A DNA stretch of 64,000 nucleotides, taken from contig NZ_RPOC01000004.1 in the NCBI RefSeq assembly GCF_003946915.1, forward strand, positions 1-64,000, given 5' to 3'. Below the pieces are notes generated by a model that saw only the letters and a list, made by a program, of their open reading frames with translations, searched no databases and was not told the origin of the DNA. Positions 16,017-26,100 of the stretch are shown here, piece by piece. The DNA is from Flavobacterium ustbae. Lineage in GTDB: Bacteria; Bacteroidota; Bacteroidia; Flavobacteriales; Flavobacteriaceae. Position 1 is the stretch's first letter, and every line of letters begins with the position of its first letter. A program made the position numbers and the translations under genes.

Positions 16017-16337
16017 ATGAACTTACCATTAGTAATACAAGATTTAGTAAACGCACAGAATAGTTTTAACAGCACTCATTTTGCTGATTGTTTTTCAGAA
16101 ACAGCAGTAGTTTTTGATGAAGGAAAAAATTATACAGGAAAAGCGGAAATAAGAAACTGGATAGAAAAAGCCTCTAAAGAATACAAAGCGGTAATGAAAC
16201 CCATTAGTTTTGAAGGTGATTTTAAAAACGCGAGTTTGAAAGCCGAAGTATCAGGAACATTTCCTGGAAGTCCTTTAGTTTTGACCTATAATTTTGAGCT
16301 TGAAGCAGAGCATATCCAATCATTGGAGATCCATTAA
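16017..16337 (+). CDS. SnoaL/NTF2-like small protein
   Basis: A 106-residue cone-shaped alpha+beta fold protein. The helix LPLVIQDLVNAQNSFNSTHF, then ADCFSETAVVFDEGKNYTGK and AEIRNWIEKASKEY, are the standard SnoaL-like pattern. Members are small isomerases, hydrolases or binding proteins. Follows the SDR by 43 bp and precedes a strong terminator at 16404, so it is the second and last gene of the HxlR-adjacent operon. Confidence 0.78.
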   Translation: MNLPLVIQDLVNAQNSFNSTHFADCFSETAVVFDEGKNYTGKAEIRNWIEKASKEYKAVMKPISFEGDFKNASLKAEVSGTFPGSPLVLTYNFELEAEHIQSLEIH

Positions 16338-16403
16338 AAAACTGAAAAGTTATATATCTTTACTCAGCTTTCTGAGTTAAATTAGGATATATTAAACCAT
16401 GAT

Positions 16404-16433
16404 AAAAAGAGCTTTCTATAAAGCTCTTTTTTT
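16404..16433. terminator. Bidirectional terminator
   Basis: AAAAAGAGCTTT (16404-16415) and AAAGCTCTTTTTTT (16420-16433) form a stem with A and T runs on either side; it serves the SDR/SnoaL operon and the convergent gene at 16467. Confidence 0.85.
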
Positions 16434-16466
16434 ATGTTTTCAACCTTACTGATTTTATTATGAATA

Positions 16467-18185
16467 TTACAATTCACTAAGAATAGATTGAGTGATAAAA
16501 AGTGAAGCTGCTTCACAGAAATCAAGCCCCGAATAATCTGGATTGAATCCTCCTATATAAGGTACCGCCATGATATAAATATTAGGGTTGTATGCGCCAT
16601 ACTGATCAATAATCTGGTAATTGTCATTAATCGCAATTCCAGAAACTTGTAAGAAGCTATTGCCATCATTATCCCTTTCAACAACATGACCGTTTTTTTC
16701 TGCTTGCTCCGCCATATCGTTAGACTTGAATTTTAATCGGGCAGGGCTAACGGCCTTTTGAGAAAGAAGAGTCTTAAACGGAAAATCGTCAAAAGACAAA
16801 TGTGGCTGTCCGATACAATCAACAAAAGTGTTGAAATATACAGATTGGAGATCTCCGTTTTCATTTTCATACTTGTACAGTATACCGCCGCCGTTCTGAG
16901 GTTCAACGGTGCTGTTATTACCAACAGAAACCATATCCAGTACATCAGCATGATAAAGCGCCAGAAGTTCTTCACATGATTTCTGTGGCACAAAGGCTAT
17001 AACAATTGAAATTAGAGGCATCAGTACTTTCTGTAGTCGTTGCATATCTTCTGCAGAAAGATACTTGGCGGGATGATTCATTGCAAAACTCAGTACGGCA
17101 AGCATTTCTTTCCAGTAAATAGATTCCTGTCTTTTTATCGATTTCTCTGCCTGTGCATATTCTGCTTTTAAAAGCTGAAAGGGATCTAGACGTTCTCGTA
17201 GTTCCATCATTTCTTCTACAAATTCTTCAATGGAAAGATTTTTGATTCGCTCATAAAATTCTGGATCTTTTTCGCGAAAAACTTCTTTAAAATTGTTTTT
17301 GAAAACAAAATCAAGTGATAAGAAGCCATCATTATTTTTGCGATGTTCTTCTATTTCTTCATTGGTCAGCAAAGAATCATTGGATAAATGTGAATCTTCT
17401 AAATGAAAACGCACCGCTGGAAGCATCCCATTTCTGGAGTGAATAATTAATTTAAAATCTGGACAATCTTCTGCTTTTTCGTAAATAATAATTCCATCTT
17501 CTTTTTTAATGAATTTTCCATTATTTCGTGCAAGTGTCCTAATGGCATCAATTGCAGTAAGCGATGAACCTCTGACCGCAATGGGGTGATTCAATTTAAT
17601 GGCTAGCTTTGATGGTGGGTAAGGTGCATCAAAATAACCTTTTACCTTACCTTCGTAACGTTTCGGCCAGTTATGACCAGTACATATTACCGCAAAATCA
17701 AATTCAGTTTTGTAATCTGGAGTTTCTATAGTAACACTTTCATCATCTTTATTGTAGATAATGTCGTTTACATTAGTATTATAATAAATAGTTGTAGAAA
17801 TTCCTTTCAAAGCAGCGATTTCCTGAAGGAGTTCAAATTGAGAAGAAAGATAATAGCCAAATAAGATTCTAGGCAGTACTTTATATTCGTTAAAATTATC
17901 TGGATTTATATTAAATCTTTCTAATAAATCTGCAGGTGCGGTTTGAATCCACTCCTCAATTGAATTTACAATCTGCGGAATTTCATTGTCTGACACATTC
18001 GTTACATGTTCTTCATTTGAGCCTTCGCTACTGTATGGCATTCCTGCACCAAGCATGCTTTTTCTTTCATATATAGTAATTTCCAGATCTGTACTGCCAG
18101 ATTCTACCAATCTTTTATAAAGAAATAATCCGCTTGGTCCGCCTCCTATAATAGCAATTTTTTTCTTGTATGTATTTTTCTGCAT
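16467..18185 (-). CDS. FAD/NAD(P)-binding protein (FAD_NAD_binding_9 type)
   Basis: A 572-residue flavoprotein with an N-terminal Rossmann FAD motif IAIIGGGPSGLFLYKRL at about residues 9-25, ERKSMLGAGMPYSSEG, and a second nucleotide-binding segment FDFAVICTGHNWP at about 162-174. The C-terminal NPNIYIMAVPYIGGFNPDYS closes the FAD site. Proteins of this type resemble lysine/ornithine N-monooxygenases and HI0933-like enzymes, but the true reaction is unknown. Cytoplasmic, intact and monocistronic. Confidence 0.8.
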   Translation of the reverse strand: MQKNTYKKKIAIIGGGPSGLFLYKRLVESGSTDLEITIYERKSMLGAGMPYSSEGSNEEHVTNVSDNEIPQIVNSIEEWIQTAPADLLERFNINPDNFNEYKVLPRILFGYYLSSQFELLQEIAALKGISTTIYYNTNVNDIIYNKDDESVTIETPDYKTEFDFAVICTGHNWPKRYEGKVKGYFDAPYPPSKLAIKLNHPIAVRGSSLTAIDAIRTLARNNGKFIKKEDGIIIYEKAEDCPDFKLIIHSRNGMLPAVRFHLEDSHLSNDSLLTNEEIEEHRKNNDGFLSLDFVFKNNFKEVFREKDPEFYERIKNLSIEEFVEEMMELRERLDPFQLLKAEYAQAEKSIKRQESIYWKEMLAVLSFAMNHPAKYLSAEDMQRLQKVLMPLISIVIAFVPQKSCEELLALYHADVLDMVSVGNNSTVEPQNGGGILYKYENENGDLQSVYFNTFVDCIGQPHLSFDDFPFKTLLSQKAVSPARLKFKSNDMAEQAEKNGHVVERDNDGNSFLQVSGIAINDNYQIIDQYGAYNPNIYIMAVPYIGGFNPDYSGLDFCEAASLFITQSILSEL

Positions 18186-18283
18186 GAATATATTTTTAAG
18201 ATCGAATTTAATTTTCTTTTATGCAGGATACTTATAAAATTATTAAGTATTTGTTGTAAAATTTCCCTTTGAAACAAAAGCTT

Positions 18284-18805
18284 TTACTCTATTTTAATAT
18301 TTAAAGTGTCTAGTGAACTTGGACCTTTGCTATCTCCTTTCTTTATAACAGACATAGTGCCGTTTATTTCCATGATCACAGCTTTTACATCGTGGATTTG
18401 ATCAATGCCCGCAACTCTTATCGCCGCGTAAATTTCATCTTTCGTAATAGCTTCCTTTTTCATTGTTTCTTCAATAAATTTATTATTATAGAAGACGGGG
18501 TGCGGAACTGCATTCATTATTTTCTCCATTTTAGAAGAGGATCTTGCAAGCCATGCAAAAACATACTGCAGGATAATGATCAGTAATAAAACAGCAACTC
18601 CCTCTGTCATAGGAATTATTGCTAGCATAATATCTGAAAGGGTAGATCCCAGTGCAATTGAAACAATGAAATCAAAAGCACTTAGTTTAGCAAGTGTTCT
18701 TTTGCCCGAAATACGTACAAAAATAAAAAGAGTAACAAAAGCTGTTACTGTGGTAATGGTAACTCTGCCAATGCTTTGCCAGTCTTCAAAAAATAAATCT
18801 GCCAT
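18284..18805 (-). CDS. DUF421 family membrane protein (YetF-like)
   Basis: A 173-residue protein with three N-terminal membrane segments (about 15-80), including the signature RISGKRTLAKLSAFDFIVSI and LGSTLSDIML, then a cytoplasmic domain with HPVFYNNKFIEETMKKEAIT. This is the standard DUF421/YetF architecture; YetF-like proteins occur in envelope or stress contexts, but no reaction is known. It sits downstream of two small stress-type genes on the same strand, separated by a terminator. Confidence 0.88.
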   Translation of the reverse strand: MADLFFEDWQSIGRVTITTVTAFVTLFIFVRISGKRTLAKLSAFDFIVSIALGSTLSDIMLAIIPMTEGVAVLLLIIILQYVFAWLARSSSKMEKIMNAVPHPVFYNNKFIEETMKKEAITKDEIYAAIRVAGIDQIHDVKAVIMEINGTMSVIKKGDSKGPSSLDTLNIKIE

Positions 18806-18873
18806 CGTATAATTTTTAAATCTTTAAACATTTGATTTTTTTATCTAAATGCAATTAAATTTAGCTTATAATT

Positions 18874-18911
18874 CAAAAAAAATAGGGCCTGAACGATTTA
18901 GTTACAGGCCC
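18874..18911 (-). terminator. Minus-strand terminator
   Basis: GGGCCTG (18885-18891) pairs with CAGGCCC (18905-18911). On the minus strand the stem is followed by TATTTTTTTT. It ends the two-gene unit 19439-18933. Confidence 0.85.
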
Positions 18912-18932
18912 AATTCTTTTCTATCTCACTGA

Positions 18933-19097
18933 TCAGTCAATTTTATAACCGTCGTCACTGAAAGTGTCTGGTTCGCCTTGTGCTAGGCCATTATCTTCCT
19001 CAGAGTTATTTTCATCATATTTTCTGTCGGCTTCTTTCTCGCGATTTTCTTCTTTTAAATCATTTTGATATTTGCTGATTGAATTGTCTGCTATCAT
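18933..19097 (-). CDS. Small acidic hydrophilic protein
   Basis: A 54-residue reading frame from ATG at 19097: MIADNSISKYQNDLKEENRE, followed by a run rich in Glu, Asp, Lys and Asn, ending TFSDDGYKID. It contains no hydrophobic segment and is probably disordered. It lies 30 bp after the gene at 19128-19439 and is followed at once by a strong terminator, which supports it as the second gene of that transcript. Small acidic proteins of this kind are common in Flavobacterium stress clusters. Function unknown. Confidence 0.55.
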   Translation of the reverse strand: MIADNSISKYQNDLKEENREKEADRKYDENNSEEDNGLAQGEPDTFSDDGYKID

Positions 19098-19127
19098 AAC
19101 TATTATCTTTTAAGTGCTTGTAAATTT

Positions 19128-19439
19128 TTAACTATTCAGGATTGGAGTGTGAGTAGTAATGTCCTGTTTAACTTCTTTAGTATCATCAGATTCCAAATGG
19201 TTTTCAATACTAGATTTAATCACATCTTTATATTTTGCCAATCCGATTCCGATAATGGGAATAGAAAGTTTCCCAACAAAAGAAGCTAAATCTTTTTTCC
19301 CAATATTATCTAGATAAGTCGATAACAATAACGATCCTAAAGCACCGTATAAAATATAATGACCTGGTATATTAGCAATTTTGTCTTCGATTAAATTTCT
19401 GATTTCCTCTAGATTTTCTTCATTAATTAAATTTTCCAT
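19128..19439 (-). CDS. Small hypothetical protein with hydrophobic segments
   Basis: A 103-residue protein. An acidic N-terminal helix (MENLINEENLEEIRNLIEDK) is followed by HYILYGALGSLLLSTYL (about 28-44) and LSIPIIGIGLAKY (about 58-70), two short hydrophobic stretches that could insert in or sit on the membrane, then a polar tail. No family recognised. It is in a unit with the 54-residue acidic protein and upstream of DUF421, suggesting an envelope or general-stress role (inference only). Confidence 0.6.
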   Translation of the reverse strand: MENLINEENLEEIRNLIEDKIANIPGHYILYGALGSLLLSTYLDNIGKKDLASFVGKLSIPIIGIGLAKYKDVIKSSIENHLESDDTKEVKQDITTHTPILNS

Positions 19440-19588
19440 AATGTAAATTTTAGCTAGTTAATAATGAAGATAAAGCTACTTTTTTTAGCCATCTAAGTCT
19501 TATATAATTCTTATTAGGTATTATATAATTATTTTTTATTTCATTTTAAAAATGAGTCATTTTGTTTGATAATTAATAGATAGGCAAC

Positions 19589-19999
19589 TTATTCCTGAAT
19601 ATTGTTTTTTAATGCATAACCAATCTCCCAAACATGCCCAAAAGGATCTTTTAATTTTCCAATTCTCCAATCTTCTTCGGTTCTTATCGGACAAATTTCT
19701 GTTGCGCCAAATTGTAGTGCATTTTCAAATATTAAATCTGCATTTTCAGTTTCTAGAATAATTTTAATTGGCGCATTAAAGGTATGATTGATATTAACAT
19801 TATCATTATCGCCACAAGGTTCTTCATCGCTAAGATAAAATTCAGCGCCCTCGATTGTAATTACCGAGGATATTTTGTTGTTTTCCAAGTCAAATCTTTC
19901 CGATTCGATAGCTCCAAATGCTCTATTATAAAATTCAACCGCTTTTATTCCGTCAGTTACTGTTAGGAAGGGCTTAATACTTGTTTTCATTTTTGTCAT
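19589..19999 (-). CDS. VOC-family (glyoxalase/PhnB-like) protein
   Basis: A 136-residue protein with two beta-alpha-beta-beta-beta modules: IKPFLTVTDGIKAVEFYNRA, FGAIESERFD and, in the second half, IKIILETENADLIFENALQF with the end motif LKDPFGHVWEIGYA. This matches PhnB-like VOC proteins, which include metal-dependent isomerases, dioxygenases and resistance proteins. The start may be ATG at 19999 or 19990; both give the same domain. Monocistronic. Substrate unknown. Confidence 0.83.
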   Translation of the reverse strand: MTKMKTSIKPFLTVTDGIKAVEFYNRAFGAIESERFDLENNKISSVITIEGAEFYLSDEEPCGDNDNVNINHTFNAPIKIILETENADLIFENALQFGATEICPIRTEEDWRIGKLKDPFGHVWEIGYALKNNIQE

Positions 20000-20179
20000 T
20001 TTAAATGCACACTAAACAATTTATTCTATGATTTTATAAATGTAAAGAATTGTTATTCATTAATTTAATTATTACTGAATAATAAACCTTGTTCCATGAA
20101 ATTAGTTTTTCATAGAATAAACTGTTTGTAAAATTCGAATCTGTATTAAAGTACATCTTGTATTTCACCTTGATCAAGA

Positions 20180-20932
20180 TTATCTTAAATTTCCTGAAAT
20201 TAAAATCCAATCTTCATAAGAAATCTTTCCATTTGTAAAAGCATGTTGTGCCACTAGTGTTTCCGATTCAATTGCTGCACCCGAATATGTAGCTGTCACA
20301 TCTTTTACTACTTCTGTTGGATCATTTTTTTGGGTTAAATAGTGACCAATCCATTCGTTGATAGGCCATTTTTTAGGCCCGCCGATTTCTAAAATGCCCA
20401 TTTGAGGTTTTTCTGTAACTCTAGATGCTACAAACGAAGCTACTTCTGAACTGGCAATAGGCTGAATTAAATTTTCTGATAAATATATTTTGCCGTCCAC
20501 CGTACTCATTGCGGCAATTCCTCCTGCAAATTCATAAAACTGTGTAGCCTGAATAATGGTGTATGGAATATCTGATGCACTTATTAAATCTTCCTGAAGC
20601 TGTTTGGCACGAAAATAACCGCTTTCTTGCAGTTGGCTTGTTCCAACAACAGAAAGTGCAATAATGTGCTGTACACCGCTTTTTTTTGCTGCGTTTAGTA
20701 TATTTTCGCTAGAAGTTTTGAAAAAATGCATTACATCTTCATCTGCAAAAGAGGGAGAATTTGATACATCAATAACAACATTTGCATTTTTAAGTGCCTG
20801 ATCTAGTCCTTCGCCTGTGAGTGTATCTACTCCAGTTTTTGGAGATGCTACAATAACTTCATGCTGCTCTTTTAAAAGATTGGTAACCTGACTTCCAATT
20901 AAGCCTGTTCCTCCGATAATAACTATTTTCAT
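20180..20932 (-). CDS. NmrA-like NAD(P)-binding protein (paralogue 1)
   Basis: A 250-residue atypical short-chain dehydrogenase with GGTGLIG at residues 7-13, VVIDVSNSPS, IIALSVVGTSQL and YFRAKQLQEDLI, the NmrA/DUF2867-like pattern. Such proteins bind NAD(P)H and act as oxidoreductases or redox sensors. The ATG at 20932 puts the Rossmann strand at the N terminus; a longer frame from 21022 adds unrelated residues and overlaps the promoter area. Divergent from the broken AraC gene and clearly paralogous to the gene at 22115-22855. Confidence 0.85.
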   Translation of the reverse strand: MKIVIIGGTGLIGSQVTNLLKEQHEVIVASPKTGVDTLTGEGLDQALKNANVVIDVSNSPSFADEDVMHFFKTSSENILNAAKKSGVQHIIALSVVGTSQLQESGYFRAKQLQEDLISASDIPYTIIQATQFYEFAGGIAAMSTVDGKIYLSENLIQPIASSEVASFVASRVTEKPQMGILEIGGPKKWPINEWIGHYLTQKNDPTEVVKDVTATYSGAAIESETLVAQHAFTNGKISYEDWILISGNLR

Positions 20933-21081
20933 TGTTTTGATTTTTAAATGATTACAAAGCAAAGTTAACGGTTTGAATGGAGCAGAATCTTGAAGTAGTT
21001 CAAGAAATAAAGTATAATACAAGGAAGAGAATTTTTATTTCTTAATTTTAAAATTCGTATTTCTATAAATTGGAATGAAAC

Positions 21082-21495
21082 ATGGCAAATTTTTCTACAG
21101 TTTTGAATAAAACCGATCAAGGCATGCAAATAATTTTGCGTAAGTTGGAAGGTATTGAGGGGTTTATAATTAAAGCCTTTGATGAATCATCCGATGATTT
21201 TAATGATGCTATTCATCCGCACAGGCATGATCATTATACTGGTATGCTCGTTGAAGAGGGTGAGGTAGAAGTGCTTTTAGATTTTGAACCTTTTAAAATG
21301 CCTGCGAAAACCCTATTTATTTCTCCGCCCTGGCAGGTGCATCAGGTTCATAAGTCATCTCGAGCCAGCGGATGGTATTTTTCTTTTGAAAATGATCTTA
21401 TAGAACAATCTGTGCGAACAACTTTGGATAAGTCTTTAGAAGAAATCATATCTATTGAGCTTACAGAAAGCGAATTCAACTGGTTTAAGTCTTAG
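21082..21495 (+). pseudogene. AraC-family regulator, N-terminal cupin half (frameshifted)
   Basis: 137 residues of an AraC-type sensor domain: HPHRHDHYTGMLVEEGEVEV and FISPPWQVHQVHKSSRASGW are the beta-barrel His-rich strands of AraC cupins. The frame ends at TAG 21493 with NWFKS. The reading continues in another frame: adding one T at about 21491-21494 joins NWFKS to LVLLIM and the second half at 21507 without a stop. The joined protein would be about 299 residues, normal for the family. It is probably one gene disrupted by a one-base deletion, or a sequencing error. Confidence 0.75.
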
Positions 21496-21506
21496 TACTT
21501 TTAATA

Positions 21507-21980
21507 ATGTCACTCGATAAGTTGAATCAGGCTACATATAAGGACGTTTCTCATCCGCTTCTTTCAGCATTTGTTGCTCAGGCTGGATTAAGCTATCAAA
21601 GTAAACAGCAGATTAATATAGCTACTACTGCATCACGCTCTGTTATTATAACAAAGAAGTTCATGAATCTAGTGCGGCATAATTATCATCATTTAAAAAA
21701 ACCGGCAGATTATGCTTTTAAACTTCATATCAGTGTGACGTATTTGAATGATACTGTAAAAAAAACAACGAATCTCTCAACCTCTTTGATTATCCAAAAA
21801 GAAGTTTTGAGAGAAGCACAGCGATTGCTTTATTATACTGATAAAAGCATAAAGGAAATATCAGATTTGCTTGGTTATGAAGATGAAAAATACTTTATGC
21901 GCATTTTTAGAAAAAAAACTGGTTTTTCACCTACTGAATATCGAAAACATAATGCTCCTCCAATCGATTATTTATTCTAG
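21507..21980 (+). pseudogene. AraC-family regulator, C-terminal DNA-binding half (frameshifted)
   Basis: 157 residues with a complete AraC double helix-turn-helix: ADYAFKLHISVTYLNDTVKK (first HTH), SLIIQKEVLREAQRLLYYT, then IKEISDLLGYEDEKYFMRIF and GFSPTEYRKH (second HTH and family signature). It continues the sensor half at 21082-21495 after a one-base frameshift. As it stands this half might be translated from ATG 21507 and bind DNA without sensing. The flanking NmrA-like paralogues are its likely targets. Confidence 0.75.
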
Positions 21981-22114
21981 AGTTGGCATTAAGTTGTTTT
22001 TTTTAGTTAATGCTGTTTGTCCACCTTATACAGCTATTCATGTATTTTTTGGTTATTACAAATTATTCAACTTTGCAATTATAAATAATTTTTAAACTCA
22101 TAAAAGCATATAAA

Positions 22115-22855
22115 ATGAAAATTCTAGTTATAGGAGGGACAGGCTTAATAGGAGCTAATGTTGCAGAAAAATTGATAACAAAAGGGCATGAGGTTATAAT
22201 TGGCTCGCCTTCAAGAGGAATTAATATCATAACGGGAGAGGGACTTTCTGAATCTCTAAAAGGAACTGATGTTGTAATTGACCTTTCAAATTCTTCATCG
22301 CCAGAAGAAGAGAATGCACTTAATTTTTTTAAAACAGCAGGAAAAAATTTAGTCGAAGCGGAACAAGTGGCAGGTGTTAAGCACCATTTAGTTTTATCAA
22401 TTGTAGGAATAGATCATGTTCAATACATAGGTTATCTGCGTGCTAAAAAAAAACAGGAGGATATTATTAAAAACTCTGGCATACCCTACACCATTATTCG
22501 ATCGACACAATTTCATGAGCACCTTTCAACAATTATAGCTGTTCAAGGAGAAGATGATAATGTATATGTTTCTACTCTAGATTTTCAACCAATAGCAGCT
22601 GAAGATGTTGCCCGATATGTGGTGCAGCTGGCTTTAGAAAAAGCTAAAAATGACACAATTGAAATTGCTGGCCCCGAGCTTGCTCCTATGGACGAATTTG
22701 TTTCCAGATATATAGATTTTACCGGACAGAGTAAAAAGGTAATTTCAGATAATGATAATAAATATATGTTTTTCGATTTTCCAAAGTCAGTTTTGGTACC
22801 TGAAGGAACTTACAAAAAAGGAGAAATTTATTTTGATGATTGGGCTCAGAATTAA
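22115..22855 (+). CDS. NmrA-like NAD(P)-binding protein (paralogue 2)
   Basis: A 246-residue protein that aligns along its whole length with the gene at 20180-20932: MKILVIGGTGLIGANVAEKL, HEVIIGSPSRGI, TGEGLSESLKG, VVIDLSNSSS, RAKKKQED and IPYTIIRSTQFHE all have close counterparts there. NAD(P)H-binding oxidoreductase or sensor of unknown substrate. It lies downstream of the broken AraC gene on the same strand, 134 bp away, and was probably controlled by it. Confidence 0.85.
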   Translation: MKILVIGGTGLIGANVAEKLITKGHEVIIGSPSRGINIITGEGLSESLKGTDVVIDLSNSSSPEEENALNFFKTAGKNLVEAEQVAGVKHHLVLSIVGIDHVQYIGYLRAKKKQEDIIKNSGIPYTIIRSTQFHEHLSTIIAVQGEDDNVYVSTLDFQPIAAEDVARYVVQLALEKAKNDTIEIAGPELAPMDEFVSRYIDFTGQSKKVISDNDNKYMFFDFPKSVLVPEGTYKKGEIYFDDWAQN

Positions 22856-23156
22856 AATTATTTTTTTTACCTCATTAACCAATTTGAAAGTAAAATGCAG
22901 GTTTACTATAAGCCTCATTTTACTTTGAAAATTGATTCACGACCATTTTCTTTTATTCTTTTAATTTAGGCTGTTTTTATTGTAATGTAAGTTAAAATTG
23001 AACTTCAAAAATCATATCATATTCTTACTATATTTTGTTTTTTTTAAGCCTTTTTTAGCCTGTTATTTTTTTTAGCGGTCATCATTTTTTTGATTAGGCT
23101 GCTGATTAAATAAATCTTACCTTTCCCACTGAAAAAACAAATAAAGAAGTAGTAGG
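22856..23156. other. Intergenic region with hairpin
   Basis: About 300 bp of AT-rich sequence. AAAGTAAAATG (22887-22897) pairs with CATTTTACTTT (22916-22926) as a likely weak bidirectional terminator. Nothing else recognised. Confidence 0.5.
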
Positions 23157-26100
23157 GTGGCGTCATTAGATTTTAAGGAATATAAGCATGCATTTTTGAG
23201 AACGGGCGGTGAGGTTGCAAGACTTATAAATAATTTTGAATGGCACAATACCGCCTTAGGATCTATTGATTCATGGAACGAAAACTTCTGTTCGGCATTG
23301 AGCATTATGCTTGGTTCAACAGTTCCTTCATTTATAGTATGGGGTGATGAGCATTATTTCTTTTATAATGATTCTTTTGGCCCTTTTTTAAAAAATATTG
23401 CTGATACTTCTGTTTTAGGAAATCCCGCAGAAGAAGTACTTTATAAGGATTGGCAGAAAGCCGCTCAAAAATTAAAAGAGATGGCTTCTGGTCAGATAGC
23501 TAAATCTGAAGATAATATTACTACATCGCTCATTCATAATGCTCTTGTAAGAGATGTTTATTTAACACTTAGTTACAGTACTGTTTTTAATAAGGAAGGT
23601 GTAGCACAAGGAATTTTTGTAACCTGTATTGAAAGTTCGGCAATTATGCCTTCATTAATAAAATCCGGAAGTGCGAGATCACAGCTTAATAGTGTCTTGA
23701 TGCAGTCGAATGCTGGAATTGCACAGGCCAATACAGAAGGGCGTATTGTTGAAGTCAATGAGCGTTATTGTCAAATGCTGGGTTATAGCCGTGAAGAAAT
23801 ACTGCAAATGAATTTAGGAGAGCTTACACATCCTGATGATTTGAAGCTCAACATGGTATTATTGCAGGACTGTATTGCTTATGGAAAGGATTTCTTGATG
23901 ACAAAACGTTATATCTGTAAAAACGGACAAGAAATTTGGGTCAATAATAGCGTTTCATTAGTTATAGATTCTAATAATGAAAAGTATATAACGGCAATTG
24001 CCATAGATATTACAGAACAAAAGGAAAAAGAAAAAAAGCTTGCATCCAGCGAAAATCGTTTTAAAAGTCTAGTTGAAAAAGCACCAGTTGGAACCGCTTT
24101 ATTTCGTGGCAGCGAATTTTACATCGATCTTGCCAATGATGTTATGCTGGACTATTGGAAAAAAAGTAAAGACATTATTGGCAAGCCCATAACAAATGTC
24201 CTTTCTGATATTACCAATAATGAGTTTTTTGAACGTCTGCAACAAGTATACCTTTCAGGTACTGGATATAAAGTTACAGGAGCTTTGATTGTCAATAAAA
24301 AAAATGGCAAAAAGAATTATTTCGATTATTCGCTAACACCGCTTTTTGATGAAAAAGGCACTGTTTATGCAATTCTTCATATGTGTTCAGATGTAACATT
24401 AACTGTTAAAACACAACAGCAGATTGCTGAAAATCATAATGAATTGGCTTCTATTTTTGAACAGTCTCCAGTAGGAATTGCTACTTTGAGTATTGCTGAT
24501 GATTTAGTTTTTCAGAGCGCAAATGCTTTTTACTGCGAATTGGTTGGCCGCAATAAAAAAGAGATTATAGGTAAGCCTCTTTTAGAAGCGCTTCCAGAGA
24601 TAAAAGGGCAGGGTTTTACCGAGCTCCTAAGAGAAGTTATCAATACAGGCAAAGCTTTTATTGCTAAGGAAGTTGAAGTACAAATGCTTCGTAACGGCAA
24701 ACTCGAAAATATTTATGTGGATTTGACTTATCAGCTTCATCATAATCTGGAAGGCTTGCCTAATATAGTTCTCGTAATAGCTATAGACGTAACAAACCAG
24801 GTCTTAAGCCGCCGTAAAGTAGAACAGAGCGAAGCCAAAATGCAAAGCCTTATTGCTGCTGCTCCAGCAGGTATTGGACTTTTTGTAGGTCGCGATCTTG
24901 TAATAGAGCATCCAAACCAGACTTTTATTGATATTGTTGGAAAAGGACCTCACATTGAAGGGCTTCCATTAAGAGAAGCTATGCCTGAACTTATCACAGA
25001 AGGGCAGGAATATCTGAAAATTCTAGACGATATTTTTACTACTGGTGTTCCGTTTATTTCTCCTGCATCGCTTGTCAAAATAAATCAGAATGGGGTTTTA
25101 AATGATAATTATTATAATATATCTTATACTCCTATTTATAATACTGAGGGTGAAATATATGCGATTTTGGATATCGCTATTGATGTAACAGCTCAGGTAA
25201 AGGCGCAACAATCTAAGGAAGAAAGTGAAGCGCATCTGGAATTGCTTAGAGATACTGTTCCAGCAATGATTTTTTATCTGGATAAAGATATGCGTTACCG
25301 TTCCTATAATTCTGTTTTTATGGAATGGTTTTCGGTTGGCAAACAAGAGGCAATAGGAAAAACAGTTCGAGAATTTATTGGCGAAGCTGCTTTTGCCAAA
25401 ACACTTCCGCATCTTATGGTGGCCTTTGGAGGAGAACAAGAACGATACGAAATGTTTGCGCCTTCAAGAATGGGGGTAGCCAGATGGTTGAGTATCGTAT
25501 ATACACCGCACAAAAACAAACAAGGAGAGGTAATTGGTCTTATTGTACACGCAACAGATGTTACCCATAGCAAACAAACAGAAATGGCACTGCGTGAAAG
25601 TGAATCTAAACTGCGTACAGTACTGGAAGCAGCTCCAGTAGCGATTTGTATGTTTGTCGGTGAGCAGTTGCGAATAGAGAATCCTAATCATCCTTTTATT
25701 ATAAGTATAAATAAAGGAAGTAATATTCAGGGTTTATCACTTAGAGATGTACTGGCAGAGACTAATTCACAAACATTGCTTCAGGATGTACAAAATGTAT
25801 ATCGTACAGGAAAAAGTTTTAGCGCAGACGGAATTCCCGGAATTCACTTTAAAGAAGGAGAACCAACCTATTACAATATTAGCCTTACACCATTATTAGA
25901 CGAAAATAATCAGGTTTATGCTGTACTTTATGTAAGTTCAGATGTTACAAAAGAAATTGCATCTATAAAGAAAATAGAGCAGGCAGAAGAGGCTCTGCGA
26001 TCAGCAGTTGAAATTGCAGAAATGGGAACATGGTCAACAGATATTGCGACGGGCATAACGACCGTTTCAAAACGCCATGCAGAAATGTTTGGCTTTAAAC

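Noticed and set aside
25098..25691. Antisense and alternative frames of 75-113 codons inside the kinase gene
   Set aside because: They overlap the well-supported PAS frame and show no domain pattern.
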